Shown piece by piece: positions 1-8,827 of a stretch of 64,000 nucleotides of DNA. Positions within the stretch are counted from its first letter, which is position 1, and the number at the start of each line of letters is the position of its first letter. Under the pieces are notes generated by a model. The model saw nothing but the letters and a program-made list of their open reading frames with translations, made no database searches and was not told the origin of the DNA. The translations under genes and the position numbers were made by a program. The DNA comes from Lachnospiraceae bacterium (GTDB taxonomy: Bacteria > Bacillota > Clostridia > Lachnospirales > Lachnospiraceae), in the NCBI GenBank assembly GCA_022794265.1, contig JAAWEK010000005.1:62001-126000 (forward strand), in the 5' to 3' direction.

Positions 1-626
1 TTGACTCTGTCTGCACAGTGGCATGTCCCGTTTCCGTATTCGCCACAGTATTCTTTTAAGAAATCAGCCACCTTCTTACGAATTCTTGAGAGACGTTGGC
101 GATATGCCTCTGGCGTAATTCCCAGAATATCTCCAGCAATTCTGCTATCCACCTTAAACATCGTTCCAAGAATAAAGATGCAGCGGCTTTCAGCATCCAG
201 ACACTGAAGCATTACATTGGTACAGGAAAGCTTAAGTTCCTCTGCCAAAACGGACTGCTCCACATTTTGTGTCAGATCCGGCACATCATTGATGTCTGCA
301 TTCCTGATATCATCGCCATAAAACTCAAAACTCAGGGGAAATTTGGCAAACATATGCTTCTGATAACTTTTCAGATGGTTGGACGCAATGCTGAATACCC
401 AGGTTGAGAATGAACTTTCCCCCTTAAACGAGGACAGATGAGTAATAAGTTTCAACAGGATATCCTGTGTCGCGTCCTCTGCATCCGGAAAGGTTCCCAG
501 CATACGCAGGGAAAGGTTGAATATCAAATCCTGTACGCTGACAAGAACGGTTTCCAGGGCTTTCTTATCTCCTGCAGTGGCTTTTTGGATTAAATCCGAT
601 AACTCTTCGTTTGTAAAATGATTCAT
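1..626 (-). CDS. ECF-type RNA polymerase sigma factor (3' end cut by window edge)
   Basis: The minus strand reads openly from ATG at 626 to the window edge, giving 208 visible residues. Residues about 25-90 look like sigma region 2, with FPDAEDATQDILLKL and SFSTWVFSIASN as hallmark stretches; residues about 150-205 look like region 4, with a helix-turn-helix around GDILGITPEAYRQRLSRIRK. The start follows an AGGA box. A Cys-rich tail (YCGEYGNGTCHC) begins just before the edge, so the protein may carry a short metal-binding or regulatory extension. The gene lies 147 bp downstream of the permease gene on the same strand and may be co-transcribed with that transport/two-component operon. No anti-sigma gene is visible. 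The family assignment is strong; the target regulon is unknown. Confidence 0.88.
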   Translation of the reverse strand, partial: MNHFTNEELSDLIQKATAGDKKALETVLVSVQDLIFNLSLRMLGTFPDAEDATQDILLKLITHLSSFKGESSFSTWVFSIASNHLKSYQKHMFAKFPLSFEFYGDDIRNADINDVPDLTQNVEQSVLAEELKLSCTNVMLQCLDAESRCIFILGTMFKVDSRIAGDILGITPEAYRQRLSRIRKKVADFLKEYCGEYGNGTCHCADRV

Positions 627-773
627 GGTTCCTACTTTCTGAAGTGCAGGTCATATTTCATACGGAAATGTGTCAGTCCCAAAACCTTGCGGCACTTCAT
701 AGCAAAGTTATATCCGTATATATAATTAGACGGCATTTTTCTGTCTGTGTGACAGAAAAAAAGCTCCTCTTTT

Positions 774-3050
774 TTATTGCATCCCCATCCAACCATACAG
801 CGGATACAGTGAAAACCATTTGGCAATATCAAATCCCAGCAGCTTCAGCAGCATGGGAACCGCCAGAACCAAAAGCGCAAAAAATATGGTCTGCACCTGA
901 TTCTTTCTCCATAGCGATATGGCCATTGTAAACAGTGTTACCAAAACCATGGACAAAATCTGAGAAAACGCAAACAGCAAAATAAAACATAAAACCGGCA
1001 TGGAAACTGGAAAACCGCTGAAATGGGGGATGTCCCTTATCGTCGTACCAAGGCTGTCCATGGGATAGACTGAGGAAATACGGTATAGGCGGCACAGTAA
1101 CGGAATCAATGTCAGCGCTGATGCCATCAAAGTGCATATTAATGCCTTGCGAAACAGTATCTTTCGTTTCCCGGCTTTTGTCGCACTAATCAGGAAAAAA
1201 GAGCCGGTCTGAAACTCCATGGATATGACTCCGCTGATGGCAATAACGATTCCAACAGACAGAATCATGAAGTCAAACGAAAACACATCTTCTAAAATAC
1301 CGAACAGATAAAGATATCCTGTATCATACACAAAACTGCCGCCATCCGCTTTAATGTGTTCATACTGCGTTTCCACCCTCTGAAATGCCGGGTAAAATGC
1401 AAGTGTCATATTTGCCTGTGATTTCAGGACATCCGCCGTATCGCCGCTCAGTTCTCCCGTCCTTACCATCCCGTCAATCTGCTCTATTTTCTGAAGCGCG
1501 TCCTCATACCGCGCTTTCTCGGATAAGACAAGCAACTCCTTTTCGTCTGTCAGTCCTCCCTCCAGCTCCGCCATCATACTTTGATAATACTGCTCGCCCA
1601 CGGACGGCGTGTAGGTGCGGTCATGACTTTGGTATGCCAGCAGAACCGCAAACAGCAACAGAACAAACAATCCACGGTTGGTTATCAGCAGCTTATAGCT
1701 TTCATGCCGAAAGATACTGGTATGAGGACGGAACAGCATAGAGACCGGCAGGCGCAGCTTCTTCATCTCAAAACTCTGCATCTGGCAGAAAAATAGTAAA
1801 CTCCCGATGACCCCTGCCACACAGATCAAAAGGATCAGCCCAAGAGACAGGCTCAGTCTGGAAACCGGATACCCAAACAGATTAAAATTCAGGTACCCGC
1901 CGTATAGATTCTCTGTTTTCATCAGTCCCACCGGACTTAGATATTTACACACAGACAACACCGCTCCGGCCGGAATCAGATAATACAGCAGTGCGCTGAT
2001 ACCGATGATACTTGCTCCTGCCAGGAACGGCAGAATCGCAATGCCGGAACCGATGCAGAAAACCGTAAGAACCGTACCGATGCCGAATAATACCAGCGCC
2101 TTTGTCAGCACAGAAAGCAGAATATAGCCAAACAGGTTAATGGACAGGCTGCTTTCGGTATAAACATCTATGGACTGTATGGCCGCCCACGGATCAAACC
2201 ACCCGGTGCCGGCCCCAAAGAATACAATACTGACCGCATAGAATAATGCCGTTAACAGCATACAATGAATCAGCAGTGCCGTCAGCTTTGCTGCAATGCT
2301 GTGCAATACACCATTCTTTGTACTGCGGGTAATAAAAAACAGCTTTTTGTCTTTTTCCTCCGTAATCAGGCTGCCCACAAACAGCATCATGCCGAGTACC
2401 AGCAAAAGATCGGTCCATATCCCCTGCATGGCAGACGTAATTCCCATTGACAAAGTAAAGCGTATGTTGTCGTCTGTCAGTCCTGCGTAATCCGCCGCAC
2501 TCTTTTGCAGATTACGCGAACTGTAGGTATCCCCGGATTGCCCGCCAAAAACGGATATCCCACTGAGAATATCTTTTTTTTCCTGAATGGATCTCAAATA
2601 CTCCCCATAGCCTGATACTTTTTGCTGTTGGCGATAAATTTCATCAATAAACATTTGTTCCTGTTCGAGTGAAACGGTATATTTCAGATAATCACCTAAT
2701 TGATACAGATCATAATATTTTTCAAATACGCCGGGATTGTTTTGCAACTCTTGTTCCGCCAAAATATTACCCATCTCATCATTCAGGGACTGCATGGCAA
2801 GAATATTCTGCACGAAGCACACACCGTCTATTTTTTCTTTCAGTCCGGCAATATACTTCTCTTTTTCCGTTTCATTTTTTCCGGAAAGTTCTGTCTGAAG
2901 CCGTTTATAGGCAGAAAGAGGCGCTGTTTTTTCATTCGGTAAGGAAGTGTACCAAAGTAAAAATAAATGAATCAGGAATAATATACACATTGATAAAAGA
3001 AAACTGCGTTTTCTCCATATTTTACTTACTTCAAAGGGAATCAGCCGCAT
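774..3050 (-). CDS. Fused double ABC-2-type permease, 758 aa
   Basis: This integral membrane protein is the likely transport partner of the ATPase encoded just upstream, which it overlaps by 20 nt. ATG at 3050 is preferred over the upstream ATG at 3146 because GGAGAGGAGGAG sits directly in front of it. The protein appears internally duplicated. Each half has one N-terminal membrane helix (about 14-34 and 457-473), a large extracytoplasmic domain (about 35-205 and 475-590) and a cluster of hydrophobic helices (about 210-425 and 591-750). The halves share a motif after the second membrane segment, FFITRSTKNG against FFLISATKAG. Ordinary ABC-2 permeases of about 250-400 aa dimerise, so this fusion would supply both halves. 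Substrate is unknown; peptide or antibiotic export or sensing is an inference from the adjacent kinase and lipoprotein. Confidence 0.8.
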   Translation of the reverse strand: MRLIPFEVSKIWRKRSFLLSMCILFLIHLFLLWYTSLPNEKTAPLSAYKRLQTELSGKNETEKEKYIAGLKEKIDGVCFVQNILAMQSLNDEMGNILAEQELQNNPGVFEKYYDLYQLGDYLKYTVSLEQEQMFIDEIYRQQQKVSGYGEYLRSIQEKKDILSGISVFGGQSGDTYSSRNLQKSAADYAGLTDDNIRFTLSMGITSAMQGIWTDLLLVLGMMLFVGSLITEEKDKKLFFITRSTKNGVLHSIAAKLTALLIHCMLLTALFYAVSIVFFGAGTGWFDPWAAIQSIDVYTESSLSINLFGYILLSVLTKALVLFGIGTVLTVFCIGSGIAILPFLAGASIIGISALLYYLIPAGAVLSVCKYLSPVGLMKTENLYGGYLNFNLFGYPVSRLSLSLGLILLICVAGVIGSLLFFCQMQSFEMKKLRLPVSMLFRPHTSIFRHESYKLLITNRGLFVLLLFAVLLAYQSHDRTYTPSVGEQYYQSMMAELEGGLTDEKELLVLSEKARYEDALQKIEQIDGMVRTGELSGDTADVLKSQANMTLAFYPAFQRVETQYEHIKADGGSFVYDTGYLYLFGILEDVFSFDFMILSVGIVIAISGVISMEFQTGSFFLISATKAGKRKILFRKALICTLMASALTLIPLLCRLYRISSVYPMDSLGTTIRDIPHFSGFPVSMPVLCFILLFAFSQILSMVLVTLFTMAISLWRKNQVQTIFFALLVLAVPMLLKLLGFDIAKWFSLYPLYGWMGMQ

Positions 3051-3777
3051 AGCTCTCCTCCTCTCCAAAAATGTGCATGTATACCTCCTCCAAATCCCGA
3101 CTTTTGCCATATTTACGGCAAAGCGATTCCACCGTATCTCTGTCAATCACATTGCCAGAGCGAATCAGGAGAATTTCCTTAGCAATCGGTGTAATATCAG
3201 ACACTACATGGGTAGACACAAGAATAATCTTATCTCCGGCAAGCGTCTCGATTTGTTTCCGGACGCGTACCCGCTCTTTGGGATCAAGTCCGGCGGTGGG
3301 TTCATCCAGCACAATCAGCTTTGGATCCCCTAAAACTGCCTGGGCAATCAGAATCCGCTGTTTCATACCGCCGGAATAGCCGCCAATGGCTCTGTCCGCA
3401 ACCTCCTGCAGATTTACATAAGATAACACCCGTTCAATTTCGCCACTTACCACCTTTTTAGGGATTCCCTTGAGCGCCGCCATATAAGACAGGAAACGCC
3501 TGCCGGAAAAGCTATCATATAGTCCTTGCTGCTGTGGAGCATAACCAATCAGGCTGCGGAAACGCCCGCCCAGTTCCCGGATGTCAGCGCCATCCCAAAG
3601 GACTTTGCCTTCCGTTGGCCTGATATTGCCGGTGATGATGTTCATCAAGGTGGATTTTCCTGCACCGTTTGGACCAAGCAAACCGTAAATCCCACAATCC
3701 AGTTCCAAAGATATATCATTTAGCACAGTTTTATCCTTATATTTTTTCGTAATACATTTCAGTGTCAGCATATTCAT
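3031..3777 (-). CDS. ABC transporter ATP-binding protein
   Basis: A 248-residue nucleotide-binding subunit of an ABC exporter. Walker A is GPNGAGKST near residue 36, the signature is YSGGMKQRI near 138 and Walker B is LIVLDEPTAGLDP near 158, followed by a switch histidine in STHVVSD. The spacing is that of the CcmA/BcrA-like class that pairs with ABC-2 permeases. The gene follows the lipoprotein gene by 6 nt and overlaps the permease start, so the three are surely translated together. The C-terminal tail after about residue 215 is short and acidic. Family assignment is firm; the exported or sensed substrate is not known. Confidence 0.93.
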   Translation of the reverse strand: MNMLTLKCITKKYKDKTVLNDISLELDCGIYGLLGPNGAGKSTLMNIITGNIRPTEGKVLWDGADIRELGGRFRSLIGYAPQQQGLYDSFSGRRFLSYMAALKGIPKKVVSGEIERVLSYVNLQEVADRAIGGYSGGMKQRILIAQAVLGDPKLIVLDEPTAGLDPKERVRVRKQIETLAGDKIILVSTHVVSDITPIAKEILLIRSGNVIDRDTVESLCRKYGKSRDLEEVYMHIFGEEESYAADSL

Positions 3778-3783
3778 CCTCCC

Positions 3784-5172
3784 TCAATATCCCGGGCCAA
3801 TCATCTCGATTTTGCGGTAATTATCTCTTCCGTTAAACAAATCCTTCTTTGAAATCAGCGCATGCCTGTATTGATGAATTTCATAGGAACCGTCATGATT
3901 GTCCGTTGCATCATACTCATAGATGAACAAGACGTCCGTCTCTGTCTCTCCTCGAAAATCCAGTGACCAGCCATTGCACAGATTAACAAGGGGCGTGCTG
4001 GTAATCTCCCCCGATTTTGTATCAACAAAGTACCATGCCGGATCCTGGGAGAGATTCCAATCCCGGCAGCAAAGCATGTCGCCTAATGTATCCATAAGAA
4101 AATTTTGAGGGAGCGCACAGAGCGTCTTTTTTTCACCCGTTCTGATATCCAGTGCCTCAATATTCTGATTTTCGCTGGAGGAAAGATACAGGCTGTCTCC
4201 CAATAGTTTTACCGAATTTTCATATCTGTTCGTCAGTTTTGCAATTTCTTTTGGTTTACCGCCCTCTCTGTTCAAAAGTGCATATACCTCAAAGGAATTT
4301 TTATATAATTCTTTATGCACATCATCGTTCCATGTTTCATCCCGGGTAATCTCCCTGCCGAAATCAGTGCCGCACAATAGAAAATCATTTTGACAGCAGT
4401 CGATAATCTGCCATGAAATGTTATCGCCAAAATCCATGGAACAGATCTCGCTCAACGATAGGGAGCCGAAATTCAAAAACATCAGCTTCCGCTCAGACGA
4501 GGTAGTATAGGTCTGATTGCCGTCTTTATCTGATGATAGCTTTTTGGTTATCACATAAATTCCCGTATCATTACCGATTATCTTATCCTCAAGGGTTAGA
4601 GCCGCGTCAAAGGTAAAAATTTTTTTACGTCCGGTTCCGTCAGGATTCGCACGATACAAAACTGCGGGCTTGCTTTCCACCGAGCTGCCGTCATCTCCGA
4701 AATTAGCAGATCCCTGGGAGACCGAACCGTCGGAGTCATATTCACGGCTTAAAATATATAAATCATCTCCAAATACAAAAAGGAGAGTGCTGGATACAGG
4801 AAATTCATCGCATGAGAATACCGAGGGACAATCGAGAGAATCGTGCCTGCATCCTGCCGTACTACACAGATAAATTTCCTGCCCGGAGGCAAAATCCATA
4901 TACATGAGATGTGTTCCGTAGCTGTCGTCCCGCAGCTTCATTGTTTCCATGGTTAAATAATAATAACCATTTACCGTGTTACAGGCGCTCTTACCATAAC
5001 GGTTTGATAAAAGCCGCAAATCTCCGTCTTCAGAAGATTTACTGCTGCCCATATTCTGCTGTGAATCCGGATTTTTTCCGGTGCTGTCGGATGTCTCCGT
5101 TTTTCCGCCGCACCCACACAATGATGAACAGATAAGTGCAGCTATCATAAAAAGAACAAATTGTTTTTTCAT
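3784..5172 (-). CDS. Lipoprotein with Cys/His-rich motif, operon with ABC transporter
   Basis: A 462-residue secreted protein. The N-terminus has a lysine pair, a hydrophobic stretch and a lipobox ending SSLCGC, so Cys-21 is probably lipidated and the protein anchored on the outer face of the membrane. A low-complexity Ser/Asp/Gly linker follows. The rest is rich in short beta-strand patterns with repeated Tyr/Asp-Gly turns, consistent with a propeller-like fold as in DUF5050-like proteins. A striking C-x4-C-x-H-x4-C-x5-C cluster lies around residue 100 (LCSTAGCRHDSLDCPSVFSC). It sits between the histidine kinase and the ATPase genes and may feed a ligand to the transporter or kinase; this role is inferred from context only. 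Confidence 0.7.
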   Translation of the reverse strand: MKKQFVLFMIAALICSSLCGCGGKTETSDSTGKNPDSQQNMGSSKSSEDGDLRLLSNRYGKSACNTVNGYYYLTMETMKLRDDSYGTHLMYMDFASGQEIYLCSTAGCRHDSLDCPSVFSCDEFPVSSTLLFVFGDDLYILSREYDSDGSVSQGSANFGDDGSSVESKPAVLYRANPDGTGRKKIFTFDAALTLEDKIIGNDTGIYVITKKLSSDKDGNQTYTTSSERKLMFLNFGSLSLSEICSMDFGDNISWQIIDCCQNDFLLCGTDFGREITRDETWNDDVHKELYKNSFEVYALLNREGGKPKEIAKLTNRYENSVKLLGDSLYLSSSENQNIEALDIRTGEKKTLCALPQNFLMDTLGDMLCCRDWNLSQDPAWYFVDTKSGEITSTPLVNLCNGWSLDFRGETETDVLFIYEYDATDNHDGSYEIHQYRHALISKKDLFNGRDNYRKIEMIGPGY

Positions 5173-5234
5173 AGAAAAAGACCTCCCTGTTTTTTCTTAT
5201 AGAGAGATCTTAACGGATAAAAGTCAAAAATCAG

Positions 5235-6521
5235 TCAAACGGATAAAGAAATTTTTACACAGGCTCCTCCAAAGGTGTTTGACAGCTCCAGCTTACCGCC
5301 GTGCTTTTGGCACAAAAGCCGGCTGACAGAAAGTCCGATTCCCATATGACCGTCTTTATCGGCAGCAAGCAGTTTTTTTCCTGTTTCATTCAGAATTTCC
5401 ATTGGAAAACCCTTCCCGTCATCTGTTATAGTAATCATAAGTATCCTGCCTTCCAAAGTAAAAGCAAGCTGTATTTCCCGTTTCGCATAGCGCAGCGCAT
5501 TATTCAGAATATTCTCCAAAACACGATACAGCAAAGCAGGGTCAACCTGTATTTCTTCCTGCGGCATATGGCCCTTTATCTGCAAAGTAATTCCTTTTTG
5601 TTCTGATAAAATGGATAAATCCTCCGAAATGTCCTCCAAAAGCTTTCTTGCGTTAACAGCCTTTCGTTCAAGCTGTGTTTCTTCCGTTTGGTTTAAGACC
5701 CTGACAGATTCTGTGTACTGCTCCAGCCGTTTTGCCGCCGCGCCTAGATTATGTGCGATACGAATCGTTTTCTCCCTGCTCATTTCACCGCTTTTAAATC
5801 CCTCTTCCAGATACTCAGTGTACCCTTCGATAATAGCTATGGGATTGCGCAGATCATGTGCAACAGACGCCTGCATCAGCCGCCGCTCCTCCAACATATT
5901 CCACATCGTTTTGTTGTTTTCGCAGAGTATAGCACGCATATTTTCAAACGAACGGCATAATTCCCCCATTTCATCCCCGCAGGAGTAGACAATCTCAAAA
6001 TCCAGGTTTTGACTGGCAATCTGCTTTGTTGCATCTGCCAATACAGAAATCGGTACCTTAAGCTTGCGACGGTAAAAATACATACAGCACAGCAAAATTG
6101 CAACAAAGGCAAAAAACGTCGGAGCAGTAAACATGATTATACCGCTGATCTGATAGGCAAGCTTTCTTTTAGGAGACAACGAATCCATACCTGTTTCAAA
6201 TTTTTCAATGGAATAGCGGGCCTGTTTTATATCTTCCGTAACCGGGACACCATCGTATTCCATTTTTATAAAAGGCAGGGATGAAAGGTCGTCTCCGAAC
6301 TCCAGCAAATAATTACTTCTAACAACAGTTCCGTCAGTGTGGGTTTCTTCTATTGTAAGATAAGCTGCGTCCGGATCCGGCAAAAGCCAGCACCGAAATG
6401 CAATGCAGCAACCGATAATCAGAGCAGATGCCAGCACTACCATTCCAATCGAAAGGCAGATTGTCAGTATCAGAAAGCGGCGCAGGGGCAAATCCTGCCA
6501 TCTCCTTTTCAGTGTTTCCAT
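5235..6521 (-). CDS. Sensor histidine kinase, two-component system
   Basis: A 428-residue membrane kinase. Two membrane helices (about 16-42 and 122-150) enclose an extracytoplasmic sensor of some 80 residues; a HAMP linker (about 150-205) and a HisKA helix follow with phospho-acceptor His-222 in VAHDLRNP. The HATPase_c domain shows the N box (LENILNNALRYA), G1 (DDGKGFP) and G2 (HMGIGLSVS). Its start overlaps the end of the response-regulator gene by 13 nt, so the two are translationally coupled and are cognate partners. The extracytoplasmic domain is not recognised. The neighbouring lipoprotein and ABC exporter suggest that the pair controls that transporter, as in cell-envelope stress modules. 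Confidence 0.93.
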   Translation of the reverse strand: METLKRRWQDLPLRRFLILTICLSIGMVVLASALIIGCCIAFRCWLLPDPDAAYLTIEETHTDGTVVRSNYLLEFGDDLSSLPFIKMEYDGVPVTEDIKQARYSIEKFETGMDSLSPKRKLAYQISGIIMFTAPTFFAFVAILLCCMYFYRRKLKVPISVLADATKQIASQNLDFEIVYSCGDEMGELCRSFENMRAILCENNKTMWNMLEERRLMQASVAHDLRNPIAIIEGYTEYLEEGFKSGEMSREKTIRIAHNLGAAAKRLEQYTESVRVLNQTEETQLERKAVNARKLLEDISEDLSILSEQKGITLQIKGHMPQEEIQVDPALLYRVLENILNNALRYAKREIQLAFTLEGRILMITITDDGKGFPMEILNETGKKLLAADKDGHMGIGLSVSRLLCQKHGGKLELSNTFGGACVKISLSV

Positions 6522-7186
6522 CTGTATCCCACACCCCAGACTGTTTCGATATATTCTTCTCCCGTTGCCTCGTGGAGCTTCGCACGAATCTTCCGGATAT
6601 GTTCCTTAATAACATCTGCACTGCCCTCTGCATCATATCCCCAGATCCTCTCATAGATTCGTTCCCGGTCAAACACCTGTCCGGCGTTTGCCAGAAGAAA
6701 CTCAATCAAATCAAATTCTGTTTTCGATACTTCAATTTCAATATCCCTGTAAAAAATGCGGCGTCTGGAAAGATTCACAAGAAGATTTCCCGAAGTCAAT
6801 ATGGAAGCAGAACTACTACGCATGCGTTCATCCCGTCTGAGATGTGCTGCGACTCTTGCCGAAAGTTCTTTTAAACTGAAAGGCTTGGTGATATAGTCAT
6901 CGCCTCCATACTGCAAGCCGTTTATTTTGTCCTGCTCGGTAATCCTTGCCGTCACAAAAAGAATCGGACAGGAAACATGGTCTCTTATGTTTTTGCAAAA
7001 TTCCAGGCCGTCTGTTTCCGGCATATTGATATCCAGTATGATCAGATCCGGATGTTCCGGCAACAGCTTTATGGCGTGACCAGCACAGTTTGCGGTAAAT
7101 ACATCATAGCCCTCGTCACCTAAATGATCCGAGAGTAGCTCGGTAATCATTGCCTCATCATCCACCACTAAAATTTTATGCCTCAC
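6509..7186 (-). CDS. OmpR/PhoB-family response regulator
   Basis: A 225-residue two-domain regulator. The receiver domain (1-120) has acidic pocket residues DDE at 9-11, phospho-acceptor Asp-52 in LDINMPETDG and the conserved Lys in YITKPFSLKEL. The C-terminal winged-helix (about 130-225) has the typical TEFDLIEFLL and VDIKEHIRKIR-like helices and ends GVGYRWK. Translation starts at GTG 7186, directly after a strong GAGGAGGTGTAGGA box; no ATG fits. It is the first gene of the minus-strand operon that continues through kinase, lipoprotein, ATPase and permease. It probably binds promoter DNA upstream of this operon or of the permease. Confidence 0.93.
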   Translation of the reverse strand: MRHKILVVDDEAMITELLSDHLGDEGYDVFTANCAGHAIKLLPEHPDLIILDINMPETDGLEFCKNIRDHVSCPILFVTARITEQDKINGLQYGGDDYITKPFSLKELSARVAAHLRRDERMRSSSASILTSGNLLVNLSRRRIFYRDIEIEVSKTEFDLIEFLLANAGQVFDRERIYERIWGYDAEGSADVIKEHIRKIRAKLHEATGEEYIETVWGVGYRWKH

Positions 7187-7222
7187 TCCTACACCTCCTC
7201 AAAAGCGAATATATCGGCTATT

Positions 7223-7585
7223 TTATTCACCATACTTCCTGCTGTAGATACTTCCACATTCCTTACAAGTAATTGCAAGCTGATAATCCTTTAATTTTTT
7301 AGTCAGTATTGTGAGCAATGGAGAAGAGTCCTTTGGACAGCATTGACGGTTTTTTATTGTAATTAACCCATCGTCACAGAAACTGCCCATAGCGCTATCC
7401 TCAAAATCAATCAATATACTGCCATGACTTCCACAGTTACACTCATATTGAAATTCCACCCTGTCATATGTAGCATAACACAAATATCCAATATTTTCGC
7501 CACATGCTGTACAGTAGGTCCATCCTCCGTAACCGGCGGCCAGTCTTGTATTCTCTAAATTTTTTGTTTTGATTTTCCTCGCCAT
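7223..7585 (-). CDS. Small Cys-rich, zinc-ribbon-like hypothetical protein
   Basis: A 120-residue protein of unknown function. Four paired cysteine motifs are visible: CTACG near residue 26, CNCG near 49, QCC near 82 and CKECG near the C-terminus, arranged like two knuckles of zinc ribbons. There is no signal peptide or membrane helix, so it is expected in the cytoplasm. The ATG at 7585 lacks a clear purine-rich box (the upstream stretch is AT-rich), so the start is moderately sure. It stands alone, 37 bp upstream of the response regulator and on the same strand, and might be the first gene of that transcript. I do not recognise a family. Confidence 0.6.
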   Translation of the reverse strand: MARKIKTKNLENTRLAAGYGGWTYCTACGENIGYLCYATYDRVEFQYECNCGSHGSILIDFEDSAMGSFCDDGLITIKNRQCCPKDSSPLLTILTKKLKDYQLAITCKECGSIYSRKYGE

Positions 7586-7883
7586 ATATTATTTTTCCTT
7601 TTCAGTTTTATTTAAACATTTTTTGATATAGCCAACCATATATTGCCAATATACTTCACCCGCTGTTTTTACAGATGCAACTTTATAAACAGCGTGTCAA
7701 CCCAGAGCGTGCAAAAACAAAAGAACACAGCAATTGCTAATTTACCGTGTCCTGTCTGCATCACCCATACTGACTTTTATTGTTTGTACTGACCAGCTTC
7801 TATAAAGATTCCCTGTGACTTTATTTCTCTGTCAAGTCTGATTTCAAATGTTATAAAAGTTGCATGGTGAATTTTAATTATAT
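7586..7883. other. Intergenic, nothing recognised
   Basis: An AT-rich stretch of almost 300 bp between two minus-strand genes. All six frames are closed by stops and I see no repeat, hairpin or relic that I can name. Confidence 0.5.
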
Positions 7884-8813
7884 TTAGGTGTCCAATTCAT
7901 TGATAATATGAGGAATCTGTGCCATCATATTATCAATATCTTCAAACATTGCACTTTTTGTTGTTCCAAGATTGCTGGCCCAGTCAATATGTTTTACTAC
8001 ATTTTGATATTCTTTCTTTGTATCATCAAAGAATCGGCATAATATCTGCAATTCATTTCTGGAAGTGTCAATAACCTTTGAAATATCAGATTGGACCGTT
8101 ACAGCACCTTCAGCTGCCTGTGTAATATTATGAAAAGTCTGATAGGTGTCGTTTACTTTGTCCAGGCTTTGTTCCAATGCCTGCTGGGAATTATCAATGC
8201 TATTATTGAGCTGATTCGTACCATTCTGCATATTAATAATACTGTTATCCACTTCTGCAACTAATGCTTTGATTTCTTCCGCCAGATTTTTAACTTCTAC
8301 TGCCACAACTGAAAATCCTTTGCCCCGTTCGCCCGCTTTAGAGGCTTCGATGGAAGCATTAAGCGCCAGAATATTAGTTTGATCAGCAATGGATGTAATC
8401 TTTTTCATACACCGTTTGATATTTCCCACCGCCGCCTGAAAGTCCAGAAACGTATTTTCCATGTCAGTAAAATAGGTCTCTACCTGTTGAGAACTACATC
8501 TTAATTCTTCAACCTTGTTCTGTGCGTCATCAACAGAATTTGAAATTTCCTCTTTCACATTGTCAAACTGACTGGATACCTGATTAATACTTGAAAAAGT
8601 CTGTTCAAAATTTTGTAATTTTTCTTGAAAGTTGTCTGTTTCTACAAGCACATTTTTGAAAGAACTGCTGATTTTGCTTAGTTCATACAGGGAGTCTACT
8701 TCTTTTTGAACCAGGTCTCCATGATATCCTTTTAATGTTTTCATTACATATAGTATCGGATACAAGCTCTTGTTTTTTTGGGATTTATCCTTTTTCCATT
8801 TCTTAAATAACAT
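7884..8813 (-). CDS. Cytoplasmic methyl-accepting chemotaxis-type signalling protein
   Basis: A 309-residue transducer without membrane helices or HAMP. Most of it is a long helical coiled coil; the tip region carries the conserved hairpin with [20 protein letters not shown] and [18 protein letters not shown] around residues 145-180, the surface that contacts CheA and CheW. The start ATG follows AAGGGGGATACTATT. It lies 14 nt downstream of the FIST-domain gene, so the two are almost certainly one transcript and the FIST protein is the likely sensory input that the short N-terminus lacks. No other chemotaxis gene is in the window. The family call is firm; whether it works in chemotaxis or another CheA-like pathway is open. 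Confidence 0.88.
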   Translation of the reverse strand: MLFKKWKKDKSQKNKSLYPILYVMKTLKGYHGDLVQKEVDSLYELSKISSSFKNVLVETDNFQEKLQNFEQTFSSINQVSSQFDNVKEEISNSVDDAQNKVEELRCSSQQVETYFTDMENTFLDFQAAVGNIKRCMKKITSIADQTNILALNASIEASKAGERGKGFSVVAVEVKNLAEEIKALVAEVDNSIINMQNGTNQLNNSIDNSQQALEQSLDKVNDTYQTFHNITQAAEGAVTVQSDISKVIDTSRNELQILCRFFDDTKKEYQNVVKHIDWASNLGTTKSAMFEDIDNMMAQIPHIINELDT

Positions 8814-8827
8814 AATAGTATCCCCCT

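Noticed and set aside
737-760. Small CTGTC/GACAG hairpin between permease and sigma gene as terminator
   Set aside because: Stem is short and on the minus strand no T-tract follows, so it is not called.
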